Shown: positions 33,776-42,844 of the stretch, one piece after another
Position numbering within the stretch: the first letter of the stretch is position 1
Layout of the letters: every line of letters starts with the position of its first letter
Origin: Bradyrhizobium sp. WBAH42
GTDB lineage: Bacteria; Pseudomonadota; Alphaproteobacteria; Rhizobiales; Xanthobacteraceae
Length of the DNA stretch: 64,000 bases
Assembly (NCBI RefSeq): GCF_024585265.1
Contig: NZ_CP036533.1
Coordinates: 1,426,001 to 1,490,000, forward strand
Reading direction: 5' to 3'
Notes under the pieces: generated by a model
What the model saw: the letters and a program-made list of their open reading frames with translations, nothing else
What the model was told of the DNA's origin: nothing
The model's database searches: none
Position numbers and translations under genes: made by a program

Positions 33776-34948
33776 ATGAGGACGGCATTCTGGCTGGCGG
33801 GCGCAGCGGCGCTGGTGCTGGCAGGCCCGGCATCCGCCGGCGACACCATCAAGATCGGTTTCGTCTCGACCTTCAGCGGCCCGACCGCCGTGATCGGCAA
33901 CGACATGCGCAATTCCTTCGAGCTCGCGCTCGATCATCTCGGCCGCAAGATGGACGGCAAGCCGGTCGAGGTGATCTACGAGGACGACGGCCAGAAGCCC
34001 GACGTCGGCAAGCAGAAGACCGAGAAGCTGGTGCAATCCGACAAGGTCGATTTCATCGTCGGCTACATCTGGTCGAACGTGCTCTTGGCCTCGCTCAAGA
34101 CCGTAGTGGACTCGCAGACCTTCCTGATCTCGGCCAATGCCGGTCCGTCGCAGCTCGCGGGCGAGCTATGCTCGCCTTACGTGTTCTCGACCTCCTGGCA
34201 GAACGACCAGACGCCGCAGGCGGTCGGCACCTATATGAACCAGAAGGGCGTCAAATCGGTGTTCCTGATCGGCCCGAACTACGCCGCCGGCAAGGACATG
34301 CTGGCGGGCGTCAAGAGCACCTTCAAGGGGCAGGTCGTGGGTGAGGAATACACGGTATGGCCGAGCCAGCTCGACTTCTCCGCCGAGCTCTCCAAGGCGC
34401 GCGCCTCTGGCGCCGAGTCGATCTTCGTGTTCTATCCAGGTGCTGCGGGCGTGCAATTCCTGAACCAATATGCGCAGGCTGGGCTGAAGAGCACGATGCC
34501 GCTCTACACCGCCTTCACCATCGACGAGCTCTCGCTGCCGCTCCAGAAGGAGAACGCGCTCGGGGTGCCCGGCGCGCAGCAATGGGTCAACGACCTCCCC
34601 AACGAGCAGAACAAGCGCTTCGTCGCCGACTACCGCAAGAAGTATCCCGGCTTGCGGCCTACCTTCTACGGCGCGCAGTCCTACGACGCCGCGAATCTGA
34701 TCAACAGCGCCGTCGTCGCCGTGAAGGGCGACACCTCCAAGAAGGACGCGATGAAGGCCGAAATGGAGAAGGCCAACTTCAAATCGGTGCGCGGCGCGTT
34801 CAAGTTCGGCAACAACCACATTCCGATCCAGAACTTCTACCTGCAGGACGTGGTCAAGGATTCCGAAGGCCAGCTCGCCCTGAAGACCGTCGCCACCATT
34901 GTCGAGAACGACCAGGATCGTTTCCACGACAAGTGCAAGATGAAGTGA
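33776..34948 (+). CDS. Branched-chain-type ABC substrate-binding protein, orphan
   Basis: A 390-residue LivK-like periplasmic protein. The ATG at 33776 follows AGGAGGGGA and gives the signal peptide MRTAFWLAGAAALVLAGPAS. The mature part has IKIGFVSTFSGPTAVIGNDM, IYEDDGQKPDVGKQKTEKLV and LIGPNYAAGKDML. No transporter genes flank it. The 301-base gap 33475-33775 to the divergent NDH-2 gene holds a weak dyad around 33514-33533 and otherwise nothing recognised. Confidence 0.88.
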   Translation: MRTAFWLAGAAALVLAGPASAGDTIKIGFVSTFSGPTAVIGNDMRNSFELALDHLGRKMDGKPVEVIYEDDGQKPDVGKQKTEKLVQSDKVDFIVGYIWSNVLLASLKTVVDSQTFLISANAGPSQLAGELCSPYVFSTSWQNDQTPQAVGTYMNQKGVKSVFLIGPNYAAGKDMLAGVKSTFKGQVVGEEYTVWPSQLDFSAELSKARASGAESIFVFYPGAAGVQFLNQYAQAGLKSTMPLYTAFTIDELSLPLQKENALGVPGAQQWVNDLPNEQNKRFVADYRKKYPGLRPTFYGAQSYDAANLINSAVVAVKGDTSKKDAMKAEMEKANFKSVRGAFKFGNNHIPIQNFYLQDVVKDSEGQLALKTVATIVENDQDRFHDKCKMK

Positions 34949-35004
34949 GGCTTTGCCTCTCCCTCTCCTCGCAAGCGGGGAGAGGGCCTCCTAACTATCT
35001 CCTC

Positions 35005-35091
35005 CGTCATTGCGAGCGCAGCGAAGCAATCCAGAATTTTTCCGCGGAGAGATTCTGGATTGCTTCGTCGCAAGAGCTCCTCGCAATGACG
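35005..35091. repeat. Dispersed inverted repeat, CGTCATTGCGAG type (second copy)
   Basis: CGTCATTGCGAGCGCAGCGA ... AATCCAGAAT pairs with ATTCTGGATTGCTTCGTCGC ... CTCGCAATGACG. A family A arm fragment (CCTCTCCCTCTCCTCGCAAG) precedes it at about 34957. Together they fill the gap between two convergent genes. Confidence 0.75.
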
Positions 35092-35107
35092 GCGTGGAGA
35101 GAGTGTC

Positions 35108-36979
35108 CTACACCCTCGGCATGCTGGCCGGGCGCACCTCGCGCGCCTGCGCTGCGAGCCTGATGCCGGCGTTGGCCGCACCAAAGCCCTGATAATCCCT
35201 GCGTTCGACAATCTCGAAAAAGAAGCGCTCGTCGAAGATGTGGGTGTAGACCTGGAAGAACTCGCCGTCGCCCTCGCGGTCGTAGAGGATGTGGTTGGCG
35301 CGCAGCTGCGCCATCAGTTCGGGCGAAAGATCGTATTTGGCTTCGATGTCGTCGTAGTAGTTGTCGGGGATGTCCAGGAAACCCGCGCCGCGCTGGCGCA
35401 TCGCGGCGACGGTCGCAAAAATATCCTGACATGCGAAGGCGACATGCTGCACGCCCGAGCCGAAGAACTCCGAGATGAAGCGCGCCGGCAGGGTGCGGTT
35501 GGCGGAGGAGCCGTTGAGCACGAAGCGCAAGCTCTGGTCGCCGTTGATGACGGCCTGGCTCTGCACGAGGCCTCTGGGGTCGGCGATCTCCATCTGCGGC
35601 AGGCGCTTCAGGTCGAGGATGCCGGTGTAGAACAGCAGCCATGACAGCATCTCGTCATAGGGCATCGACTGCGCGATATGGTCGACGGCGAGCAGGGCAT
35701 CGGCGCTTGCGTCACTTGCAACTGGCTCGAAATCGGTGTCCCAGTTCTTGCCGGCCTGGTCGAGAAAATAGAGCAGGCTGCCGCCGACGCCGTGGATCGC
35801 GGGGATCTCAAGCTCGCCCGGCCCGACCGGCTGGTAGAAGGTGCGCGCCTTCAGCGTCTCGGCGCGCTGCATGCCGCGGCCGGCATCGTCGACGTCGAGC
35901 GCGATGGCGCAGACGCCGGGACCGTGGGTGACATAGTGGGAATGCGCAAAGCCGTCGGTCTCGCAATTGACGACGAGCTCGACCTTGCCCTGCGACCAGC
36001 GCTCCACCGCCTTGCTGCGGTGCTGGCCGCTCTTGCGGAAGCCGAGCTGTGAGAACAGGCGGGCAAGCTCGCCGGCCTTGCTCTCGTTGACGGCAAACTC
36101 GATGAAGCCGGTGCCGCGGCTCTTCGCCTTCGGGGCCAGCGGCTTGCCGGCAAAATTCGGCCAATCCGGTGCGAGCTGGTCCTCCAGCAGGATCAGCGAG
36201 CGCAGGCCGTCGACCGCGGTCTGTGCGGCCGAGCCGGCGCGGAACTGGTCGTTGAAGATTTCCAGCGACAGCGGCCCGGCATAGCCGGTCGCCGCAACCG
36301 CCGCCATGAACTCGCCGACCGGCAGGTCGCCCTGGCCGGGAAAGGAGCGGAAGTGCCGGCTCCACGACAGGATGTCAAGCTCGAGCCTCGGCGCGTCGGC
36401 AAGCTGCACCAGGAAGATCTTATCGCCGGGGATCGAGGCCATGGCGCGGGTCGGAAAGCTAGGGGCCAGCGCGTGGAAGCTGTCGAGGATGACGCCGATC
36501 GCGGGATGATCGGCGCGGCGCACGATCTCCCAGGCGTCGCGATAATCGTTGACGTGGCGGCCCCAGGCCAGCGCCTCGTAGCCGACGCGCAAGCCGCGTC
36601 TGGCGGCGCGCTCGCCGAGCTCGCGAAAATCGTCAGCAGCGCGGTCAATGCCGCCGAGCGAGGCGGGCGAGACGTTGGAGCAGATCAGCAGGAGATCGGT
36701 ACCGAGCTCCTGCATCAGATCGAACTTGCGCTCCGCGCGGGCGAAGTTGCGCGCGCGCTGCGGCTCCGGCATGCCCTCGAAATCGCGGAACGGCTGGAAC
36801 GCACAGATCTCGAGATCGAGGTCCGCGCACATCTTCGCGATGTCGCGCGGGCCGGCGCCGAATGACAGCAGATCGTTCTCGAAGATCTCGACCGCATCGA
36901 AGCCGGCGGCGGCGATGGCGCGGAGCTTTTCGTCGAGCGCGCCGGAGAGGGAGACGGTGGCGATCGAGCGCTTGTTCAT
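35108..36979 (-). CDS. quiC: 3-dehydroshikimate dehydratase fused to HPPD-like domain
   Basis: A 623-residue fusion. Residues 1 to about 280 form a xylose-isomerase-like TIM barrel (SIATVSLSGALDEKLRAIAA, GYEALAWGRHVNDYRDAW, GVILDSFHAL, PLSLEIFNDQFR) as in QuiC/AsbF-type dehydratases, which convert 3-dehydroshikimate to protocatechuate. Residues about 300-600 carry two VOC modules like 4-hydroxyphenylpyruvate dioxygenase, with HSHYVTHGPG, SGVQHVAFACQDI and RFFFEIVERRDYQGFG holding candidate metal ligands. The QuiC1 fusion of pseudomonads has this layout. The start MNKRSIATVS overlaps the upstream oxidoreductase stop by 4 bp; in-frame sequence further upstream belongs to that gene. It is the last gene of the shikimate operon. 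Confidence 0.92.
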   Translation of the reverse strand: MNKRSIATVSLSGALDEKLRAIAAAGFDAVEIFENDLLSFGAGPRDIAKMCADLDLEICAFQPFRDFEGMPEPQRARNFARAERKFDLMQELGTDLLLICSNVSPASLGGIDRAADDFRELGERAARRGLRVGYEALAWGRHVNDYRDAWEIVRRADHPAIGVILDSFHALAPSFPTRAMASIPGDKIFLVQLADAPRLELDILSWSRHFRSFPGQGDLPVGEFMAAVAATGYAGPLSLEIFNDQFRAGSAAQTAVDGLRSLILLEDQLAPDWPNFAGKPLAPKAKSRGTGFIEFAVNESKAGELARLFSQLGFRKSGQHRSKAVERWSQGKVELVVNCETDGFAHSHYVTHGPGVCAIALDVDDAGRGMQRAETLKARTFYQPVGPGELEIPAIHGVGGSLLYFLDQAGKNWDTDFEPVASDASADALLAVDHIAQSMPYDEMLSWLLFYTGILDLKRLPQMEIADPRGLVQSQAVINGDQSLRFVLNGSSANRTLPARFISEFFGSGVQHVAFACQDIFATVAAMRQRGAGFLDIPDNYYDDIEAKYDLSPELMAQLRANHILYDREGDGEFFQVYTHIFDERFFFEIVERRDYQGFGAANAGIRLAAQAREVRPASMPRV

Positions 36980-38034
36980 GCGGCCTGCTCCATGATCTGC
37001 CCCGGCGAGATCGTTTGCCCGGTGCGCGCGGCCTCGCTGACGGCTTCGACGACGGCAAGCGTTCCCATCGCATCCTCGACCGAGATCAGCGGCTGCTCGC
37101 GGCCGGCGATCATTGCGCAGAAATGCCGGAGCTGCTCGACCAGCGGATCGAACCCGGGCGGCGCGATGGTCGCGCGCGACAGCGGCGCGTACCAGCCGGG
37201 TTGCTGTGCGTAGGACCACAGCTCCATGTTCGGCACGGAGAGCGAACCCGCGGTGCCTGAGAAGATGTAGCAGGGCTGGTCCTGCTTGGGATAATCCCGG
37301 TTCTCGCCCGAGGCGAGCTCCCAGCTCCACGGCGCCGGCGTCGCATCCGACACGGTCACCGTTCCCAGCGCGCCGCTCGCGAAGCGCAGCAGCAGCGCGG
37401 CAGTGTCCTCGACCGCGAAGCCGCGCACCTTGTTCGAGGTCAGCGCCTGCACCTCGACGATCTCGCCGCAGATGAAGCGGAGATTGTCGATGTCGTGAAT
37501 GAGATTGAGCAGCAGCGGCCCGCCGCCTGCTTCGCGTCGCCAGGCGACCTTGAAATAATCATCGGGCTTCTTGAGGAGCCACAGCCCGACCACGGCCGTG
37601 AGTTGGCCGAGCTTGCCGCCCGCCACCGTTTCGCGCGCCGACTTGATGATGGGATTATGCCGGCGGTGGTGGCCGACCAGCATCGGCACGCCGGTGCGTC
37701 TCACCGCTGCGCACAGGCGCTGTGCGGTGGCGACCGTCTCGGTCACCGGCTTCTCGATCAAAGCCGGCACGCCGCCTTCGGCGCAATCGAGCGCCATCGG
37801 CAAGTGCAGCGTGTTGGGCGAGGCGATGATGAGGCCGTCGGGCTTCGCTTGTCCGAGCAGCGCACGATGATCGGGATAGCAGGGCACGTTGTGCGCCAGG
37901 GCCAAATCCGTCGCGGCGGGCGAGGGGTCGGCGATGCCAGCGAGCTCGCAGTCCTTTGATGCCGCGATCACCTCGATATGGCGACGGCCGATCAGGCCGG
38001 CGCCGGCCACGGCGATCCGCATTTTCGCGCTCAT
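36976..38034 (-). CDS. Gfo/Idh/MocA-family NAD(P)-dependent oxidoreductase
   Basis: A 352-residue dehydrogenase. The N-terminal Rossmann fold has AVAGAGLIGRRHIEVI (about 7-22), then the EKPVTE motif of the family. A C-terminal domain contains GGGPLLLNLIHDIDNLRFIC, with the His-Asp pair expected near the active site. The family oxidises or reduces cyclic polyols and sugars. Placed between the importer and the dehydroshikimate dehydratase, it may oxidise quinate or a related cyclitol acid to a dehydroquinate/dehydroshikimate-type product (inference). It overlaps neighbours on both sides by 4 bp. Confidence 0.9.
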   Translation of the reverse strand: MSAKMRIAVAGAGLIGRRHIEVIAASKDCELAGIADPSPAATDLALAHNVPCYPDHRALLGQAKPDGLIIASPNTLHLPMALDCAEGGVPALIEKPVTETVATAQRLCAAVRRTGVPMLVGHHRRHNPIIKSARETVAGGKLGQLTAVVGLWLLKKPDDYFKVAWRREAGGGPLLLNLIHDIDNLRFICGEIVEVQALTSNKVRGFAVEDTAALLLRFASGALGTVTVSDATPAPWSWELASGENRDYPKQDQPCYIFSGTAGSLSVPNMELWSYAQQPGWYAPLSRATIAPPGFDPLVEQLRHFCAMIAGREQPLISVEDAMGTLAVVEAVSEAARTGQTISPGQIMEQAA

Positions 38035-38768
38035 GCTGCACTCTCCTCCATGGCGCCACCGAGGAAGAGCTGCCCGATGCGCGGATCATTCAAAATGCGC
38101 CTGGCGTCGTCGACCATGCGGGTCTGGCCAAGCTCGAGCACGATGCCGATGTCGGAGATCTCCAGCGCCGAGCGTGCGTTCTGCTCGATCATCAGGATGG
38201 TGACGCCGCGGTCGCGCAAGCTCTTGAGGATGTCGAAGGTCTGCTGCACCATCAGCGGTGACAGGCCGATCGAAGGCTCGTCGACCAGCACCAGCTTCGG
38301 CTCGAGCAGCAGGGAGCGGGCGATCTCGAGCTGCTTCTGCTCACCGCCGGAAAGCGTCGAGGCCTGCTGCGCGGACTTGCGCCGCAATGCCGGAAACAGG
38401 TCGAGCGCCGCCTCGATCCGTTTGGGCAGGTCGAGGCCCTTGTCGGCCGCGACGCCGCCGAGCTCGATGTTGTGGCGCACCGACAGCTCGGGGAAGATGT
38501 TGCGGCCCTGGGGCACATAGCAGATGCCGGCATTGAGCAGCGCGCGCTGGCTCAAACTGGTGACATCGCGGCCGGCGAAGCTGATCTTGCCCTCACGCAG
38601 CTTGAGCAGGCCGAAGATCGCCTTGAACACGGTCGACTTGCCGGCGCCGTTCGGGCCGATGATCGTCGTGATCGTGGCTGAAGGAACGGCAAACGTCGTG
38701 CCGTTCAAGATCGTCATCTTGCCGTAGCCGCCGACGAGATTGTGGACAGAGAGGATCGGGTCGCTCAT
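38031..38768 (-). CDS. livF: LivF-type ABC transporter ATP-binding protein
   Basis: A 245-residue ATPase of the branched-chain amino acid/aromatic (HAAT) transporter family. Walker A IGPNGAGKST (about 37-46), signature TLSGGEQKQLEIAR, Walker B LVLVDEPSIGLSP and the switch region MIEQNARSAL are all intact. The FAGRDVTSLSQRAL and YVPQGRNIFPELSVRHN stretches are typical of LivF. It follows LivG after a 113-base gap containing two rhizobial repeats and overlaps the Gfo/Idh gene by 4 bp. Confidence 0.92.
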   Translation of the reverse strand: MSDPILSVHNLVGGYGKMTILNGTTFAVPSATITTIIGPNGAGKSTVFKAIFGLLKLREGKISFAGRDVTSLSQRALLNAGICYVPQGRNIFPELSVRHNIELGGVAADKGLDLPKRIEAALDLFPALRRKSAQQASTLSGGEQKQLEIARSLLLEPKLVLVDEPSIGLSPLMVQQTFDILKSLRDRGVTILMIEQNARSALEISDIGIVLELGQTRMVDDARRILNDPRIGQLFLGGAMEESAA

Positions 38769-38783
38769 CGCTCGCTCCCTACA

Positions 38784-38883
38784 GCATGATCCGGAAAAGT
38801 GCGCAGCGGTTTTCCGACAAGATCATGCTCAAACAATAAAACCAAAGCGCGATGACAATTCATTGTAATCTCCATCGCGCTTT
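38784..38883. repeat. Rhizobial GCATGATCCGGAAAA element plus hairpin
   Basis: GCATGATCCGGAAAA ... TTTTCCGACAAGATCATGC forms an imperfect hairpin at 38784-38828. A second hairpin has perfect 11-bp arms AAAGCGCGATG (38844-38854) and CATCGCGCTTT (38873-38883), its right arm reaching into the livG stop. Both lie inside the liv operon and may tune livF expression. Confidence 0.7.
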
Positions 38884-39625
38884 AGTGTCCGAGATAGGCT
38901 TCGATCACGGCGGAGTTCTTGCGGACCTCGTCGGGCCGGCCCATCGCCAGCACCTTGCCTTCCGCCATCACCATCACGCGCGAGCACAGCGACATCACGA
39001 ACTCCATGTTGTGCTCGATCACGACGAAGGTGGCGTTCTTCTCGCGGTTGATCGCGACCAGACGCTCCCTGAGGTCCGCCAGCATCGACGGGTTGACGCC
39101 GCCGGCGGGCTCGTCGAGCAGCACCAGGCGCGGGCCGCCCATGAAGGCCATGGCGGCATCGAGCAGCTTTTGCTGACCGTAGGAGAGACCACCGGCTGGC
39201 TCGTCGGCGAGATGGTCGAGCTTGAAGAAGCCGATCATCTGGTTGGCGGCCTCGGTCAGCCCGGCATCGGAGCGGCCGATCAGGCGCGAGGCCATGTTGC
39301 CCTGGTGCTCCTGTCCGGCGAGGATCAGGTTCTCGCGCACCGACAGCTTTGGGAACACCTGCAGCAGCTGGAAGGTGCGGCTGACGCCGAGCTTGTTGAG
39401 CTCGGAGGGGCGCAGGCCCGTGACGACCTGCCCGTCGAGCTTGACCTCGCCGCCTGTCGGCGTGAGCTGGCCGAGGATGCAGTTGAACAGCGTGGACTTG
39501 CCGCAGCCGTTCGGCCCGATCAGGCCGAGGATCTCGCCCTCGCGCACGTCGAACGAGACCCCGTTGACGGCGTGAATGCCGCCAAAGCTCTTCTTGATGT
39601 CGGTGACTTCGAGAACCGCGCTCAT
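38882..39625 (-). CDS. livG: LivG-type ABC transporter ATP-binding protein
   Basis: A 247-residue ATPase. Walker A LIGPNGCGKST (about 35-45), LivG-typical VSRTFQLLQVFPKLSVRENL, signature GLSYGQQKLLDAAMA and Walker B LVLLDEPAGGVNP are seen, plus the switch His in VIEHNMEFVM. The signature has the SYGQQ form usual for LivG. The start is the ATG at 39625, overlapping the livM stop by 4 bp; in-frame sequence beyond it belongs to the livM region. Confidence 0.92.
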   Translation of the reverse strand: MSAVLEVTDIKKSFGGIHAVNGVSFDVREGEILGLIGPNGCGKSTLFNCILGQLTPTGGEVKLDGQVVTGLRPSELNKLGVSRTFQLLQVFPKLSVRENLILAGQEHQGNMASRLIGRSDAGLTEAANQMIGFFKLDHLADEPAGGLSYGQQKLLDAAMAFMGGPRLVLLDEPAGGVNPSMLADLRERLVAINREKNATFVVIEHNMEFVMSLCSRVMVMAEGKVLAMGRPDEVRKNSAVIEAYLGH

Positions 39626-40620
39626 TGCACCGTCTCCAGGCGCGACTTTGCGACGGCGCGCAGCGCGGAGGCCGCCTTGGTGCGGCGTTCGGCGAGATAG
39701 CGATCGAGGATTCCGAGAATGCCCGTCGGCGACCAGATCAGCAGCAGCATCACGGCGACCGCGTAGAGCATCAGGTAATAGCCTTCCGTGAAGCGCAGCC
39801 ATTCCGGTAGCAGCACCGCGATCATCGCGCCGAGGAACGGACCGAAATAGAAGCCGGCGCCGCCGACGATCACCATCAGCAGGAGGTCGAGCGAGAGCGA
39901 CAGGTTGAACGGCACCGGATCGATATATTGCGTCAAGGGCGCGTAGAGCGCGCCGGCGGCGCCGCCGAGCGCCGAGCCGATCGCGAAGGCCATCAGCGTG
40001 TAGCGGCGGGTGTCGACGCCGAGCGATTGCGCGCGCAAGGGATTTTCCCGCAGCGCCATGAAGGCGCGGCCCCAGGGCGAACGGATCAGCCACCACACCG
40101 CCAATGAGACGATCGCGAGCGAGCCGAGGCAGACATAGTAGAACGGCAGCGGCTTGTTGGTCGCGATGCCGAAGATGTGCGGGCGCGGGATGTTGGAGAT
40201 GCCGTAGATGCCCCCGGTGAGCCAGCTCTCGTTGCGGAACACCAGGAAGGCCAGGGTGGAGAAGGCCAGGGTGACAAAGGCGAGGTAATGGTGCTGCACG
40301 CGCAGCGCGGGATAGCCGAGCACCCAGCCGATCGCAAAGCTCAAGCCGATCGCGACCAGGATCGCCGCCGGCAGCGGCCAGCCATGCGTGGTCATGATCG
40401 CGGCCGCATAGGCGCCGATGCCGACGAAGGCGCCCTGCGCCAGCGAGACCTGGCCGGCATAGCCGAGCGTGAGATTGAGCCCCATCGCGGCGATGCTCAT
40501 CACCGCCCATTGGCTGAGGATGAACAGGCCGTAGCGGTTGAAGTTCATGGGGACGATGATCAGCGCGGCGATGATGGCGAGGCCGAGCGCGATCTTCAGG
40601 GGTCTGGCGAAGCCGCTCAT
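39622..40620 (-). CDS. livM: LivM-type ABC transporter permease
   Basis: A 332-residue membrane protein with about eight to ten hydrophobic helices. Family marks are GLNLTLGYAGQVSLAQGAFV, GYPALRVQHHYLAFVTLAFS and SPWGRAFMALRENPLRAQSL (the cytoplasmic coupling loop), followed by YLAERRTKAA at the C-terminus. It pairs with LivH to form the importer channel. It overlaps livH and livG by 4 bp each. Confidence 0.92.
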   Translation of the reverse strand: MSGFARPLKIALGLAIIAALIIVPMNFNRYGLFILSQWAVMSIAAMGLNLTLGYAGQVSLAQGAFVGIGAYAAAIMTTHGWPLPAAILVAIGLSFAIGWVLGYPALRVQHHYLAFVTLAFSTLAFLVFRNESWLTGGIYGISNIPRPHIFGIATNKPLPFYYVCLGSLAIVSLAVWWLIRSPWGRAFMALRENPLRAQSLGVDTRRYTLMAFAIGSALGGAAGALYAPLTQYIDPVPFNLSLSLDLLLMVIVGGAGFYFGPFLGAMIAVLLPEWLRFTEGYYLMLYAVAVMLLLIWSPTGILGILDRYLAERRTKAASALRAVAKSRLETVQ

Positions 40621-41492
40621 ACGGTGCGCTCCTCGGCACGGCCGAGCAAGCCCTGCGGCCGGAACAGGATGACGGCGATCAGGAAGATCATCGGCACGGC
40701 GGCGCGGTACTGCGTCGAGACATAGGCCGCCGCGAGATTGTCGAGCACGCCGATCAAGAGGCCGCCGACGATCGCGCCGCGCACCTGGTTGAAGCCGCCG
40801 ACGATCGCGGCGATGAAGGCGGCCTGGCCCAGCACCTCACCGGACGAGAATTTTGCGAGGTAGATCGGCGTGATCAGCAGCGAGGCCAGCGCGACGAGGA
40901 AGGCGTTGATCAGGAAGGTCAGCAGGATCATGCGCTCGACCGGCACGCCGATGATGCGCGCCACCGTCGGGTTCTGCGCCGCCGCCTGCATCTGGTGGCC
41001 GAGCGAGGTGCGGTTCAGCAGCGTGGTCAGGCCGAGAACGGCGAGAATGGCGACCGCGAGCACGCCGATGCTCTGCAGCGACACGGCATGGCCGAGGATG
41101 GAGACGTCGCCGGTCGGCACGATCGAGGGGAACGGCGAAGCCTCGGCGCTGAAGAACTGCTTGACGGCCTCCTTGATGCCGATCGCGAGCGCCATGGTCG
41201 CGATCGCGAGCGGCAGCACGCCGTGGCGCATCATCGGATCCACCAGCAGCAGCTTGAAGGCGAGGCCGAGCAGGATCATCGACAAGAGGATGCCGAGAAT
41301 GATCGCGAGCCAGAACGGCGCGCCGACATGCATCGCCGCGAGCATCAGGAACGCCGGCAGCATCACGAACTCGCCTTGCGCGAAATTGATGGTCTGCGAG
41401 GTCTGCCACAGCAGCGTGAAGCCGACCGCAACCAGCGCGTAGATCGCGCCGGTGGCGAGTCCCGCGACCAGAAGATCGAATAGACTGGACAT
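40617..41492 (-). CDS. livH: LivH-type ABC transporter permease
   Basis: A 291-residue permease: GLATGAIYALVAVGFTLLWQ, then TINFAQGEFVMLPAFLMLAA, both hallmarks of LivH, and a coupling loop around LGHQMQAAAQNPTVARIIGV. The end RPQGLLGRAEERTV is also typical. It is the first permease gene after the binding-protein gene, with a 165-base gap filled by a family A repeat. Confidence 0.92.
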   Translation of the reverse strand: MSSLFDLLVAGLATGAIYALVAVGFTLLWQTSQTINFAQGEFVMLPAFLMLAAMHVGAPFWLAIILGILLSMILLGLAFKLLLVDPMMRHGVLPLAIATMALAIGIKEAVKQFFSAEASPFPSIVPTGDVSILGHAVSLQSIGVLAVAILAVLGLTTLLNRTSLGHQMQAAAQNPTVARIIGVPVERMILLTFLINAFLVALASLLITPIYLAKFSSGEVLGQAAFIAAIVGGFNQVRGAIVGGLLIGVLDNLAAAYVSTQYRAAVPMIFLIAVILFRPQGLLGRAEERTV

Positions 41493-41510
41493 TTTCCCCT
41501 CTCTCTTCTC

Positions 41511-41650
41511 CCTCTCCCCGCTTGCGGGGAGAGGGTTGGGGTGAGGGGGAGTCTCCGCGAGGTCGCTGACAGTCGGACTCGTGGAGGCTCCCCCTCACCC
41601 GGAATTTGCTCGCGCAAATTCCGGCCTCTCCCCGCACGCGGGGAGAGGCG
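41511..41650. repeat. Dispersed inverted repeat, family A (third copy)
   Basis: CCTCTCCCCGCTTGCGGGGA with GAGGGTTGGGGTGAG on one side and CTCTCCCCGCACGCGGGGAG on the other, plus an inner GAATTTGC/GCAAATTC dyad. It lies between the binding protein and livH. Such hairpins often let binding-protein mRNA accumulate above permease mRNA (known for other importers; inferred here). Confidence 0.7.
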
Positions 41651-41657
41651 AACACCC

Positions 41658-42788
41658 TCACTTCACCTTGGGCAGCACCTGCTTCACCACCTGCTTGCCC
41701 TCGACCACCTCGACCAGGAAGCTCTGGCGGTCGATGTCGCCGGTGTCGCTGAAGGTGACGTCCATCAGGATGCCCGGCTCGTCCGCGGCCTTGATGGTGA
41801 GACCGTGCAGCGTGTCGGCGAACTTCTTCGGGTCGACCTTGCCCATCTTCTCGGTGGTGGCCTTCACCATGTAGACGGCGAGGTAGCCCTTCAGGCCGTT
41901 ATGATCAGGGACGTAATTGTACTTCTTGGAGAACTTCTCGCGGAACGCCTTGATCAGGTCGACCGGCGCGTCGGTGGTGAGGCCGACATGGCCGCGCGCG
42001 CCGTTGGCGGCATCGCCGGCGAGCTCGATCACCTTCTGGCCGATCAGCGTGGTCTCGCCCATCAGCGGCGCGGTGACGCCCTGGCGCTTCAGCTCCTTCA
42101 GGATGCGCGCGCTCTCTTCTTCATTCAGGTAGACGAACACGGCATCGGGATTGGCGGCCTTGATCTTGCCGACGTCGGCGGCGAAGTCGGCCTGGCCCGC
42201 CTCGGTGGAGAGATCGGCGACGACCTTGGAGCCGAGCCGGTCGAGCTCCTTGATCATCACGTCGCGCCCGCCGCGGCCGAAGTCGTTGTTGACCCAGACC
42301 ACCGCGACCGTCTTGGCCTTCATCTCGTCGTGGATGTACTTTGCGACCTTCGGCATCGAGGATTGCTGGCCGAACGAAGTGCGGAACAGGAACTTGTTGC
42401 CGCCTTGCGTCAGCTCGGCGGCTTCGCCGCCCATGATCTGCGCGATGCCGGCTTCGGCCGCGAGCGGCGCGGTCACCTTCACCGAGCCGGAATAGCCGGG
42501 TCCGAGCAGCACATAGGGCTCGGCGTCGAGCGCCTTCTGCACCTGGGCGCGCGCCACCCCCGGGTTGGACTGCGAGTCGGCGTGGCTGACCTCGAGCTTG
42601 CGGCCGAGCACGCCGCCCTTGGCGTTGATCTCCTCGATCGCGAGATCGATGCCGTTCTTCCAGTTCGTGCCGACGGTGGCGCCGCCGCCCGAGAGCTCCG
42701 CGACATTGGCGAGCTTGATCGCTTGGCCAAAGGCGCCCGTTGCAGTGATGACGGTGAGCAATGCGCCCACCACTAGCGTTGATTTCAT
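41658..42788 (-). CDS. Liv-type ABC substrate-binding protein (shikimate/quinate operon)
   Basis: A 376-residue periplasmic protein. The ATG at 42788 gives the signal peptide MKSTLVVGALLTVITATGAF; the mature part begins near QAIKLANVAELSGGGATVGT and includes SGSVKVTAPLAAEAGIAQIM and VNNDFGRGGRDVMIKELDRL. It stands between shikimate dehydrogenase and LivHMGF on the same strand, so it is the dedicated receptor of this importer. The ligand is probably shikimate, quinate or another hydroaromatic acid, judged by the enzymes in the operon. An in-frame upstream extension lacks a signal peptide. Confidence 0.9.
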   Translation of the reverse strand: MKSTLVVGALLTVITATGAFGQAIKLANVAELSGGGATVGTNWKNGIDLAIEEINAKGGVLGRKLEVSHADSQSNPGVARAQVQKALDAEPYVLLGPGYSGSVKVTAPLAAEAGIAQIMGGEAAELTQGGNKFLFRTSFGQQSSMPKVAKYIHDEMKAKTVAVVWVNNDFGRGGRDVMIKELDRLGSKVVADLSTEAGQADFAADVGKIKAANPDAVFVYLNEEESARILKELKRQGVTAPLMGETTLIGQKVIELAGDAANGARGHVGLTTDAPVDLIKAFREKFSKKYNYVPDHNGLKGYLAVYMVKATTEKMGKVDPKKFADTLHGLTIKAADEPGILMDVTFSDTGDIDRQSFLVEVVEGKQVVKQVLPKVK

Positions 42789-42844
42789 CGTCCTCTCCTC
42801 CCGTTTCAAATCTTGCAAGCGGCCTTGTATCCGGCCGCTTCGCC

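Noticed and set aside
36980..37330. N-terminal extension of the dehydroshikimate dehydratase.
   Set aside because: The extra in-frame sequence lies within the Gfo/Idh gene in another frame; the family start matches 36979.
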